Origin: an uncultured Clostridia bacterium
GTDB lineage: Bacteria; Bacillota; Clostridia; UBA1212; UBA1255
Direction: 5' to 3'
DNA: 64,000 nt
NCBI GenBank assembly: GCA_904420095.1
Contig: CAJFUB010000039.1
Location: forward strand, 62,001-126,000
Below, one piece after another: positions 51,731-60,167 of the stretch. Every line of letters starts with the position of its first letter. Position 1 is the first letter of the stretch. A model generated the notes under the pieces. The model ran no database searches. It saw nothing but the letters and a program-made list of their open reading frames with translations, and was not told the DNA's origin. Both the position numbers and the translations under genes were made by a program.

Positions 51731-53191
51731 TTCAGGCTCTGTCTGACGATACCATCGGCAATATTCCTCATACAGACGGTCATAATACTCCGCCGCTTCC
51801 CGATTCGGAGAAAGCGTTTCCCGGATGCCGCCGGCCTTACAGTCAATTCCCGGAATTTCTCCTGCGGCAAACAGCGCCAGCTTTGCACCGCCCAGGGAGG
51901 ACGCGTTTTGAATCGGGGAAAGCGAAAGCTCTTTCTGTAAAACATCCGCAAGAATCCTGGACCAGATTGCGGAGCGAAGAATTCCGCCGGAAACATGAAT
52001 CCGAGCCGGTGTCCGGTTTACCCTGCAAAGCGCTTCATAGCATTGCCGGATATTAAAACAGATTCCTTCCAAAACGGCGCGGTACATCGCTCCCGTATCA
52101 TGCTGTCCGCTTAAGCCCAGGAAGCCTCCCTGCCGATATTCACTCCAGCCCGGCGCGCGTTCCCCAAATAGAAAAGGAAGAAATACCGGCAGATCTTTCG
52201 TTTTCCGTTCCTTGCTCCGCGCTTTCTCCGCCAATTCGTCAAGCGCAGGATATGTATACCGATTCCCGCAAACCTGATCCGCAAACCAATCAATACAATT
52301 GGAACAGCCGGCCGTCGCCGCTCCGGTGAGATAGCGGCCCGGCGCATAATAACACCAAAGCGATGGTGTATCCGGTACTGCCGCCCGATCGGAGACCATA
52401 CGAAGCGCGGCGCTCGTACCTGCGGAAAGCGTCATAATTCCTTCCTCCAGCGCATCGTCGCCAACCTGGTTCATTGCCCCGTCCGGATGCGCCGTTACGA
52501 CAGGGATGCCCTGTGTGAGACCAAGCAGGACTGCGGCGCCGGAACAAAGCGGCAGGCAGCGGTCATACTCGCAAAGCTCAGGCAGCGCCGCCAGGGGGAC
52601 TCCCATTTCCGATGCAAGCTCCGGATCCCAGTCCAGAGCGCGCAAGGACAGCAATCCTGTTCCGGAGGCCATGGAACGGCTTTCAAGAAAAGCCCCTGTC
52701 AATTTATGAAACAAATACGTCCCTTGATCGATAAGACAATCCCCGTTTTCAAAGCGAAGGCCGTTTTCGGTTAAATATTTCATTCGAAACGATACGTAGG
52801 AGCCGTTCACAAGGCATCCTGTCTTCCGATAGTAAGCCAAAGCCCGCTCCGGACTCTCCCTTTTGTAAGAAGAAGCGACCGGCCCGGGCTCGCGGTACGT
52901 CCACAGATACGCGGGAGTTTTTGCCCTTCCGTCCGAATCCGCAACCAGAGAGTTGTGCCAGGTTGAAACAATTCCGACCGCTTTTATCTCCTCCTGCGGA
53001 TTTTGCTGCATACAATGCTCTGCCGTTTTTCGCGCAAGCGCAAACGCCGTATCGCAGATTTCATCCGCCCGCTGAATTCCTCCGTCTCCGGAACGGATGC
53101 GTTCGGAATGCTCGGACAAAACACGAAACGCCGCGTTCACCGCCATTACCTTTACAGAAGATGTGCTGATTTCGATTACCAAGACTGCCAT
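51725..53191 (-). CDS. FGGY family carbohydrate kinase (second copy)
   Basis: 488 residues. N-terminal VIEISTSSVKVMAVN is a variant of the FGGY phosphate motif (usual DxGTSSxK; here E for D and a Ser for Gly), then HPDGAMNQVGDDALE, GTSAALRM, LFGERAPGWSEYRQGGFLGL and VSGGILRSAIWSRILADVLQ. Related to gluconate/xylulose kinases. Distinct from the 43251-44660 kinase, so not a recent duplicate. It follows the Gfo/Idh gene by 30 bases. Substrate unknown. Confidence 0.87.
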   Translation of the reverse strand: MAVLVIEISTSSVKVMAVNAAFRVLSEHSERIRSGDGGIQRADEICDTAFALARKTAEHCMQQNPQEEIKAVGIVSTWHNSLVADSDGRAKTPAYLWTYREPGPVASSYKRESPERALAYYRKTGCLVNGSYVSFRMKYLTENGLRFENGDCLIDQGTYLFHKLTGAFLESRSMASGTGLLSLRALDWDPELASEMGVPLAALPELCEYDRCLPLCSGAAVLLGLTQGIPVVTAHPDGAMNQVGDDALEEGIMTLSAGTSAALRMVSDRAAVPDTPSLWCYYAPGRYLTGAATAGCSNCIDWFADQVCGNRYTYPALDELAEKARSKERKTKDLPVFLPFLFGERAPGWSEYRQGGFLGLSGQHDTGAMYRAVLEGICFNIRQCYEALCRVNRTPARIHVSGGILRSAIWSRILADVLQKELSLSPIQNASSLGGAKLALFAAGEIPGIDCKAGGIRETLSPNREAAEYYDRLYEEYCRWYRQTEPES

Positions 53192-53221
53192 TCTTTTGAA
53201 TTCCTCCGTAACTACTAAAAA

Positions 53222-54466
53222 TTATCGGCTCCCCAGACTGCCACCGGAAGCATTTTCTGCCAAATCCAAAAAAACCGTGCGTTTCTTTTCCGATCCGCGC
53301 CTTTTTCCGGCCGTATCGGAAATTTTACGATCCAGACATGCTTTGTATTCCTTTTCATACGAAAGCAGCGGATCCGTGCAGTCTGCCCCTGCCGCAAACG
53401 AAACCCAGTCGTCCTTCCACGAAGAAAGCAGCGCCGCGTTGCAGAGGGAAAGCGCGTAAATTCCTTCCTTTCCGGAAGCGATCAAAGGCTCGCTCCGTAA
53501 AATCGCATTTACAAAATTCGTCATGATGCCGCGATGCGCCGTTTCCATTCCGGGAACCTCAGACTCCTCATACGAAATCTCCGGAGCGCTGAAAGGCTGT
53601 TCCGTACGATCTGAAAACGACCGTGCGCTCTCCGACAGGCTCCAGATCCGCAGAAGACCGCCGTCATAAATGATTTTACCGGCGTCGTATTGAATCTCAA
53701 GGCGATTTGCGCCCGGATACTCGCCGGTAGAGGTCATAAAAACGCCCGTAGCGCCGCAGGCATATTCCGCATAAATCGTAACGTCATCCTCGACCTGAAT
53801 GTCATGGTATTTTCCCTCATACGCAAACGCCCGGATCCGGCGCGGCATTCCCAGCATCCACTGCCACAGATCCAGATTATGTACGCTTTGATTCAGAAGC
53901 ACGCCGGCGCCCTCCCCGTCCCAGGTGGCGCGCCAATCGGAAGAGTCATAATAGGCCTGCGTTCTGTACCAGTTCGTAATGTTCCATATCACCCTGCGCA
54001 GAACGCCCAGCCGGCCGGAAGAAGAAATTTCACGAATCCGTTGATAGTAGGGATTCGTGCGCTGATTGTACATGATTGCATACCGAAGCTCCGGACGGCG
54101 CGCGGCTGCCGCATCATATGCTTCGTTCATTCGGCGCGCCGCCTCCGTGTATACGGCTTCCGGTTTTTCAGTAATTACATGCAGCCCCTTTGCAAAAGCG
54201 GCGATTGCAACCTCCGGGTGCAGATAATGCGGTACGGCGATATATACTGCATCGATGGGAGCCTTTTCAAGCATTTCCAAATAATCGGTATAAATACAAG
54301 CTTCTGAAACTTCCGTATAATGCGTTTTTGCATACAGCAGCCGTTCCTCGCGAATGTCGCAGACCGCGCCGATCACACAATTTTCGATATCACCGGCGTG
54401 GATAAAATTTGCGGTCAGCGTTCCCATATTGCCAAGTCCTACGATCCCCATTCTGACGCAATTCAT
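53222..54466 (-). CDS. Gfo/Idh/MocA family oxidoreductase
   Basis: 414 residues. NAD(P)-binding GIVGLGNMG (8-16), AVPHYLHPEVAIAAFAKG, and the signature ITEKPEAV with the conserved Lys; the C-terminal substrate domain has GVLLNQSVHNLDLWQWMLG with the usual His. The family oxidises or isomerises sugars and cyclitols or hydrolyses glycosides by a redox route. Neighbours (FGGY kinase, DUF4091) fit degradation of an unusual sugar or glycoside. The C-terminus carries about 60 extra polar residues. Confidence 0.9.
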   Translation of the reverse strand: MNCVRMGIVGLGNMGTLTANFIHAGDIENCVIGAVCDIREERLLYAKTHYTEVSEACIYTDYLEMLEKAPIDAVYIAVPHYLHPEVAIAAFAKGLHVITEKPEAVYTEAARRMNEAYDAAAARRPELRYAIMYNQRTNPYYQRIREISSSGRLGVLRRVIWNITNWYRTQAYYDSSDWRATWDGEGAGVLLNQSVHNLDLWQWMLGMPRRIRAFAYEGKYHDIQVEDDVTIYAEYACGATGVFMTSTGEYPGANRLEIQYDAGKIIYDGGLLRIWSLSESARSFSDRTEQPFSAPEISYEESEVPGMETAHRGIMTNFVNAILRSEPLIASGKEGIYALSLCNAALLSSWKDDWVSFAAGADCTDPLLSYEKEYKACLDRKISDTAGKRRGSEKKRTVFLDLAENASGGSLGSR

Positions 54467-54490
54467 GGCATACCGCCTCCTTTTATCTGT

Positions 54491-56170
54491 TCAGCTCTTC
54501 TGATCGCGTTCCCGCAGCGCGGCCCGCCGGATTTTACCGCTCGTGGTTTTCGGAAGCTCTTCTACGAATTCCACGATCCGCGGGTATTTATACGGAGCCG
54601 TAACTCTTTTCACATGATTCTGCAAGTCTTTCTTCAGCTCCTCTGTCGGCTCGTACCCTCTGGCAAGGACGACCGTCGCTTTTACGACCTGTCCGCGGAT
54701 CGGATCCGGCGCCGCAGTGATTGCGCACTCTAAAACGGACGGATGCGTCATCAGCGCGCTTTCTACCTCAAATGGCCCGATTCGGTAGCCGGAGCATTTA
54801 ATCACGTCGTCCACGCGGCCGATAAACCAGATATAACCATCTTCATCGTACCATGCGTTGTCTCCTGTGTGATAATCTCCGCCGGCAAAAAGCTTTTCGT
54901 TCGCGCCTTCATCCTGCAGGTATCCGATGGTAAGCCCCACGGGCCGATTCTTTTTCGCGCCGCGGATCACGATTTCCCCTTCCTCTCCGATTTCACAGTC
55001 CTTTCCCGCCTCGTTGACGATATGAATGTCGAACAGCGGAGAAGGCTTGCCTGTAGAACCGGGCTTCGGAGAAATCCATTCAAAATTTGCAAGCAGCACC
55101 GGTCCTTCCGACTGACCGAAGCCCTCATACAGCTTATGGCCCGTAAGCTGTTCCCATTGCTCAAACACGACGGGGTTCAGCGGTTCGCCAGCCATGCAGC
55201 AATGGTGAATGGAGGACAAGTCGTATTTCGTCACATCCTCCTTAATCATGAAGCGGTACATCGTGGCCGGCGCACAAAAGGTCGTGATTTTATATTTTTC
55301 CATAACGCTCAGCAGCTTGTGCGGATCAAACCGGTCCATATCATAGCCCAGCACCGCGGAGCCGGAAATCCACTGACCGTAGATTTTCCCCCACGAAAAT
55401 TTGGCCCAGCCGGAATCCGCAACGGTCAGATGCAGACCGTTTTCTTCTACCTGCTGCCAATATTTGGCCGTGATGATATGACCGAGCGGATAAGACTGTA
55501 CGTGCTGTACCATTTTGGGCATTCCCGTCGTCCCGCTCGTAAAATAAATCAGCATCAGGTCGTCCGCGTTTACGGCGTCCTTTCCCTCCGGGCGCGTAAA
55601 TACGTCGCTCTGGCCGGAATAGGCATCCGTATAATTGATCCATCCCGCCCGCTCCGCGCCGCGTTCCTCAATCAGCGCTTTATACTGGAGCGACGGACAT
55701 TGCTGTTCTGAATTTTCCACATGAGAAATAATGTTTTCATCCTGCGCACAAATAATCATTTTCACGGAAGCCGCATTGATTCGATAAATCAGATCCTTTT
55801 CCGTCAGCTGGAACGTAGCGGGAATCACAACCGCGCCGATTTTATGGAGCGCAGTAACCGTGATCCAGTATTCGTACCGTCTTTTCAGAATGAGCAGGAT
55901 GCGGTCGCCCTTGCGGATTCCGATGGAGCGAAAATAATTACACATCTGGTTGCTGATCCGGCTGATCTCCTGAAACGTAAAAATGCGCTCCTCTGCGCTG
56001 TCGTTGCACCAGACAAGCGCTTTTTTTTCGGGCTCTTCTTGAGCCCAGCCGTCTACGACATCAAAGCCAAAATTGAAATCCGCAGGCACGTTCACCCGAT
56101 AGTTTGTTTTAAAATCCTCATACGAATCGAAGTGGATCCGCGGAAGATATTTCTTTAGCATGTAATCCAT
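54491..56170 (-). CDS. AMP-binding acyl-CoA synthetase (medium-chain/ACSM-like)
   Basis: 559 residues. Adenylate-forming core: A3 YFTSGTTGMPKM, A5 YEGFGQSEG, A7 YHTGDNAWYDEDGY, A8 IGRVDDVIKCSGYRIGPFEV and A10 PKTTSGKIRR with the catalytic Lys. An N-terminal stretch (FNFGFDVVDGWAQEEPEKKA) matches medium-chain acyl-CoA ligases. It activates a carboxylic acid to its CoA thioester; chain length and substrate are unknown. Follows an XRE-cupin regulator gene by 18 bases. Confidence 0.93.
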   Translation of the reverse strand: MDYMLKKYLPRIHFDSYEDFKTNYRVNVPADFNFGFDVVDGWAQEEPEKKALVWCNDSAEERIFTFQEISRISNQMCNYFRSIGIRKGDRILLILKRRYEYWITVTALHKIGAVVIPATFQLTEKDLIYRINAASVKMIICAQDENIISHVENSEQQCPSLQYKALIEERGAERAGWINYTDAYSGQSDVFTRPEGKDAVNADDLMLIYFTSGTTGMPKMVQHVQSYPLGHIITAKYWQQVEENGLHLTVADSGWAKFSWGKIYGQWISGSAVLGYDMDRFDPHKLLSVMEKYKITTFCAPATMYRFMIKEDVTKYDLSSIHHCCMAGEPLNPVVFEQWEQLTGHKLYEGFGQSEGPVLLANFEWISPKPGSTGKPSPLFDIHIVNEAGKDCEIGEEGEIVIRGAKKNRPVGLTIGYLQDEGANEKLFAGGDYHTGDNAWYDEDGYIWFIGRVDDVIKCSGYRIGPFEVESALMTHPSVLECAITAAPDPIRGQVVKATVVLARGYEPTEELKKDLQNHVKRVTAPYKYPRIVEFVEELPKTTSGKIRRAALRERDQKS

Positions 56171-56188
56171 TTGCCTGAACCTCCGGTA

Positions 56189-56752
56189 TTATAATAAGAT
56201 GACTGTCAGGAATTTTGCGTCTTTTCCGCCGACGGCCGTCTGAGCGTGCGGCGTAACCGGATCGAAATAAAAGCAGTCTCCCTCGTTTAAAAGAAATTCC
56301 CGTTTTCCGAAAATGACTTTAACACGTCCCTCCAGCACGTAGTTAAATTCCTGGCCGGTATGGCTGACAAGAGCGGGCGGCTCGGTTTCCGTTTTCGCCG
56401 CCACCGTCACGATCATGGGCTCTATCTTGCGCCCGATGAACTTGTATGCGATGCTTTCGAAATCGTAGCCGACGTACCGGTCTACCGCAATGCCTTCGCC
56501 CCGGCGGACGAGAGAACAATTTGCCAGCCGCGGCGGCACGCCCGTCAGAAGCTCTGTCAGGTCTACGCGCAGAAGCGCCGCGAGCTCGTATAGGACGCTT
56601 ACGGGGAAATCCGCTTCCGCGCTTTCATAAGACAAATACGTCTCTAATGATATCCCGAGCCGCTCGGCAACGGTTTCCGCACTGAGCTCCGACACTTCCC
56701 GAAGCTCCCTGACGCGGGATGCAATTTCCTGGATTTTTGAAGAATGTTCCAT
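56189..56752 (-). CDS. XRE-family regulator with C-terminal cupin domain
   Basis: 187 residues. HTH at about 10-65 (RVRELREVSELSAETVAERL, GISLETYLSYE) and a cupin at about 110-187 (HTGQEFNYVLEGRVKVIFG, LNEGDCFYFDPVTPHAQTA) that may bind a small ligand. Such regulators commonly control a neighbouring acyl-CoA ligase or transporter; the ligase gene follows directly, so local regulation of it is likely. No operator is obvious in the 23-base gap upstream. Confidence 0.92.
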   Translation of the reverse strand: MEHSSKIQEIASRVRELREVSELSAETVAERLGISLETYLSYESAEADFPVSVLYELAALLRVDLTELLTGVPPRLANCSLVRRGEGIAVDRYVGYDFESIAYKFIGRKIEPMIVTVAAKTETEPPALVSHTGQEFNYVLEGRVKVIFGKREFLLNEGDCFYFDPVTPHAQTAVGGKDAKFLTVILL

Positions 56753-56775
56753 ATTTTATACTCCCTTGCCGTTTA

Positions 56776-58035
56776 TCAATCAACTTTTATAATATCCGAA
56801 AAATCGAACGTGGCGAAATAATCCTTCGGCGTTTCCGCTCTGCGAATCATTTGCACGGAACCGTCCTCTTTCAGGAGCAGCTCCGCGCTCCGCAGCTTGC
56901 CGTTATAATTGTAGCCCATCGCAAAGCCGTGCGCACCGGCGTCAAGAATGGCCAGCAAATCACCCGGCACCGTCTCCGGCAGGCGTCTGTCCACCGCAAA
57001 TTTATCGTTGTTTTCACACAGGCCACCTGTAACGTCATATGTTTTTACGCAGGGCTCGTGTTCTTTTCCAAGCACAACGATATGGTGATAGGCTCCGTAC
57101 ATCGCAGGACGCATGAGATTCGCCGCGCACGCGTCCGTCCCAAGATAATGCTTGTATGTATTTTTCTCATGCAGGACGCGCGTGACCAGTATTCCGTAAG
57201 GCCCCGTGATATACCTTCCCAGCTCCGTTTTAATATCCAGCGAGCCGATCGGAGAGGGAACGATAATCTCACGGTATGCCTGCTCCACATGCCTGCCGAT
57301 ATAATCGATGTCCGCCGGCTGCTCGTCCGGAAGATACGGAATCCCGATTCCTCCTGATAAATTCACAAAGCTGAATACGGCTCCGGTCTCCTTCTGGAGA
57401 CGAACCGCCTCTTTAAAAAGCACCGCGGCAAGAGCCGGATAATAATCCTTATCGATCATGTTGCTTGCCAGGAACGCATGGATTCCGAAGCGCTTTGCTC
57501 CCATTTTCATCAGCTTCCGGATTCCTTCGACCATCTGCTCCGGCATCATGCCGTATTTGGCGTCTCCGGGATTTCCCATGAAGCGGTTCCCTACACCGAA
57601 TTTACCGCCCGGGTTATACCGGAGACAAATTTCCTCTGGGATTCCGCCGTGCTGCGCCAGAAAATCAATATGGGTAAAATCATCGAGATTAATAATCGCA
57701 TCCAGCTTCCGCGCATATTCAAAGTCCGCGGCTGGCGTTGCGTTGGAGGAAAACATGATGTCCTGTCCGTGAAAGCCCAGGCTTTCCGAAAGCATCAGCT
57801 CCGTATAGGAGGAGCAGTCCGTCCCGCAGCCCTCTTCCTGTAGAATCTTGATCAGAAATGGATTCGGGCACGCCTTGACTGCAAAATACTCCCGGAATCC
57901 CGGATTCCAGGAAAAAGCCTTCTTAAGGCCGCGCACCGCGCTGCGGATCCCGGCCTCGCTGTATATATAAAACGGCGTGGGATATTTCCTGCTGATTTCT
58001 TCTGCCTGCTCCTTCGTTATAAATGCTTCTTTCAT
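56776..58035 (-). CDS. lysA: LysA-type PLP-dependent decarboxylase (probable diaminopimelate decarboxylase)
   Basis: 419 residues from ATG 58035, which overlaps the engB stop as ATGA; a longer frame to 58122 is a shadow inside engB. Alanine-racemase-like barrel with PLP Lys54 (FAVKACPNP), GGIGIPY glycine loop, and C-terminal GGLCENNDKF and GAHGFAMGYNYNGK, comparable to the CESGD and GAYxxxMASNYN segments of LysA. The HIGSQ motif is replaced by HAFLASN, so it belongs to a divergent branch. Probably makes lysine from meso-DAP, but another amino acid substrate is possible. Confidence 0.85.
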   Translation of the reverse strand: MKEAFITKEQAEEISRKYPTPFYIYSEAGIRSAVRGLKKAFSWNPGFREYFAVKACPNPFLIKILQEEGCGTDCSSYTELMLSESLGFHGQDIMFSSNATPAADFEYARKLDAIINLDDFTHIDFLAQHGGIPEEICLRYNPGGKFGVGNRFMGNPGDAKYGMMPEQMVEGIRKLMKMGAKRFGIHAFLASNMIDKDYYPALAAVLFKEAVRLQKETGAVFSFVNLSGGIGIPYLPDEQPADIDYIGRHVEQAYREIIVPSPIGSLDIKTELGRYITGPYGILVTRVLHEKNTYKHYLGTDACAANLMRPAMYGAYHHIVVLGKEHEPCVKTYDVTGGLCENNDKFAVDRRLPETVPGDLLAILDAGAHGFAMGYNYNGKLRSAELLLKEDGSVQMIRRAETPKDYFATFDFSDIIKVD

Positions 58036-58637
58036 TTTGTTGCTTCCTCCTCTTCCGTTATGTATCCGTCGATCGCATCCCAAAGCGCTTCGATCCCGGT
58101 CCGCTTTTCGGCCGATACGCATATAATATCCTTATTTGGTGGTATTTGTAAAGTAGATCTTATCAGCGCGGTATTGTTTTGGATCTGCTGTCTGCTGATT
58201 TTGTCTGATTTTGTAGCCACGATCAGATACTCAAGGCCGGAGGCCAGAATCCATCGATACATATTTTCGTCGTCCTTGGACGGCTTGTGGCGAATGTCCA
58301 GCAGCAGCAATACGAGATAAAGCTGTGGCCGGACGTTGAGATATTCCTCAATGACCTTCGCCCACAGATTTTTTTCACCTTTCGAAACGGCCGCATAGCC
58401 GTAGCCGGGGAGATCTACAAAATGCAGCTCGTCATCCAGATTATAATAATTGATCTGCCGCGTCATCCCTTGGCGAGAACCGCTGTATGCCAGATTTTTT
58501 CTGCCAAGCAGCGCGTTGATCAGAGAGGATTTGCCGACATTAGAGCGCCCTGCAAATGCGATTTCCAATAAATTCCCTTCGGGATACTGCTGCGGAGATA
58601 CAGCCGAGATCACAAATTTTGCATTTTTAACTTTCAT
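58032..58637 (-). CDS. engB: Ribosome biogenesis GTPase EngB (YsxC/YihA)
   Basis: 201 residues. G1 AGRSNVGKSS (30-38), G3 VDLPGYGYA, G4 TKSDKI, with the GMTRQINYYN segment specific to EngB. Needed for large-subunit assembly. Three bases after rnhB, and its stop overlaps lysA (ATGA). The usual upstream lonA or clpX is not here; it sits in an rbgA-rnhB-engB series instead. Confidence 0.96.
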   Translation of the reverse strand: MKVKNAKFVISAVSPQQYPEGNLLEIAFAGRSNVGKSSLINALLGRKNLAYSGSRQGMTRQINYYNLDDELHFVDLPGYGYAAVSKGEKNLWAKVIEEYLNVRPQLYLVLLLLDIRHKPSKDDENMYRWILASGLEYLIVATKSDKISRQQIQNNTALIRSTLQIPPNKDIICVSAEKRTGIEALWDAIDGYITEEEEATK

Positions 58638-58640
58638 CGT

Positions 58641-59270
58641 TCAGTCTCTTCCTTTCAGGAACGTGCGCCTGTGCAGAGCGCAGGGACCGTATCTGTTAAT
58701 TGCTTCATAATGCTGCGCCGTTCCGTACCCTTTATGCTTTGCAAAACCATATTCCGGATATTCGGCGTCATATTGCCGCATCAGTCTGTCCCGCTCCACT
58801 TTCGCTAATATCGAAGCGCAAGCGATCGTGATGCTTTTCGCATCGCCGTGCGTAATAGATACCTGCGGAAGCTCTACTTCCGGAATCCGAACGTGATCGA
58901 CCAGAATCCGTTCCGGACATTCCCCGGCAGCGGCAATCGCAATTCGGAGCGCCTCCCGCATTGCCTCATACGTCGCCTGTAAAATATTGATTTCATCAAT
59001 CCGATCGTTTCCGACCATACTCACTCCGTAAGAAATACAGGATGCCCTGATCTCTTCGTACAGTGCCTCCCGCCGTTTTTCGCTGAGCTTCTTGGAATCA
59101 TCCGCGCCCCGCACGAACGGTCCCCGCGCCGGAAGAATAACGCAGGCCGCCGCAACCGGACCGGCCAGAGGACCTCTGCCCGCTTCGTCGATTCCGGCAA
59201 TCAGCCGGACACCTTCTCCCGCAAGCTGCCTTTCGTATTGACATAATTCCGTAAAATGCTGCTCTGTCAT
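58641..59270 (-). CDS. rnhB: Ribonuclease HII
   Basis: 209 residues. Catalytic IDEAGRGPLAGP (27-38) with Asp28 and Glu29, then DSKKLSEKRRE and a further Asp in ILVDHVRIPE. Cuts RNA in RNA-DNA hybrids and at single ribonucleotides. Starts one base after the rbgA stop; rbgA (ylqF)-rnhB is also an operon in B. subtilis. Confidence 0.96.
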   Translation of the reverse strand: MTEQHFTELCQYERQLAGEGVRLIAGIDEAGRGPLAGPVAAACVILPARGPFVRGADDSKKLSEKRREALYEEIRASCISYGVSMVGNDRIDEINILQATYEAMREALRIAIAAAGECPERILVDHVRIPEVELPQVSITHGDAKSITIACASILAKVERDRLMRQYDAEYPEYGFAKHKGYGTAQHYEAINRYGPCALHRRTFLKGRD

Positions 59271-59271
59271 A

Positions 59272-60165
59272 TCACTGCTCCGCCGGATCCAGCAGTTCCG
59301 GTCCGTCTAATGTAATCCGGCCGATCTTTCCGCTTTGAAAATCGTCCAGCACAAGATTCGCGGCCCGGAGCAAATCCACCGCGCCTCCTTTAGAGAGACA
59401 GCCCCTGCGCCTGCCGCATGCAAGCAAAATGTCGGCGGGATCCGCAAATTCCTCGGTACTGAAGCCGTATTTCTCTTCCAGCAGGCCGGGATACTGTTCG
59501 GTAATATACCGCAGTAAAAAAAGCGCGATATCCTGTACGTCAAGGACGTCATTTTTGATTGCACCCGTAGCGGCAAGCCGATAGGCGCACCGTTCGTCCT
59601 CAAACTTCGGCCAGAGCAGGCCGGGCGTATCGAGCAGATGAATATCCTCTCGAATCCTCAGCCACTGCTTGTTTCTCGTGATGCCGGGACGATCGCCCGT
59701 TCCCGCTGCGCCGCGTCCTACGATCCGATTAATCAGGGAAGACTTCCCCACGTTTGGAATTCCTACGGCCATAGCCCGAATGACAGGAGGCCGTCGTCCC
59801 GCTCCCGCAAAGCGTTTGAATTTCTCATCCATCGTTTCCCGAATGGCAGAAAGGACTTCCTTCACGCCCGCGCCGCTTCTGCAGTCCGTATAATGCATGC
59901 GGATGCCCTTCCCCGCATAATAGTTTTTCCAGAATCCGTTTTTATTGGGATCCGAAAGATCCCTTTTATTTCCAAGCAGGATCCGCGGCTTCTGTCCGAG
60001 GATCCGGTCGATTTCCGGATTTCTGCTGGAGAACGGAATCCTTGCATCTACGATTTCAAGCACGATGTCTACCAGCTTTAGATTTTCCCCGAGAATCCGG
60101 CGAGCCCGGGCCATATGGCCCGGGAACCACTGGATCTGTTTTCTGTTGATATTGTCTCCATCCAT
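59272..60165 (-). CDS. rbgA: Ribosome biogenesis GTPase RbgA (YlqF)
   Basis: 297 residues. Circularly permuted GTPase: G4 GNKRDL (65-70) comes before G1 GIPNVGKSS (135-143) and G3 DTPGLL. N-terminal IQWFPGHMARARR is the RbgA signature, and a C-terminal ANTAR-like helical domain follows. It matures the 50S subunit. Two bases lie between the LRR lipoprotein stop and its start; AAGGA serves as RBS. Confidence 0.96.
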   Translation of the reverse strand: MDGDNINRKQIQWFPGHMARARRILGENLKLVDIVLEIVDARIPFSSRNPEIDRILGQKPRILLGNKRDLSDPNKNGFWKNYYAGKGIRMHYTDCRSGAGVKEVLSAIRETMDEKFKRFAGAGRRPPVIRAMAVGIPNVGKSSLINRIVGRGAAGTGDRPGITRNKQWLRIREDIHLLDTPGLLWPKFEDERCAYRLAATGAIKNDVLDVQDIALFLLRYITEQYPGLLEEKYGFSTEEFADPADILLACGRRRGCLSKGGAVDLLRAANLVLDDFQSGKIGRITLDGPELLDPAEQ

Positions 60166-60167
60166 TT

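Noticed and set aside
54743-55711. 322-codon open frame on the plus strand
   Set aside because: Antisense to the acyl-CoA ligase; no start signal and no family pattern.
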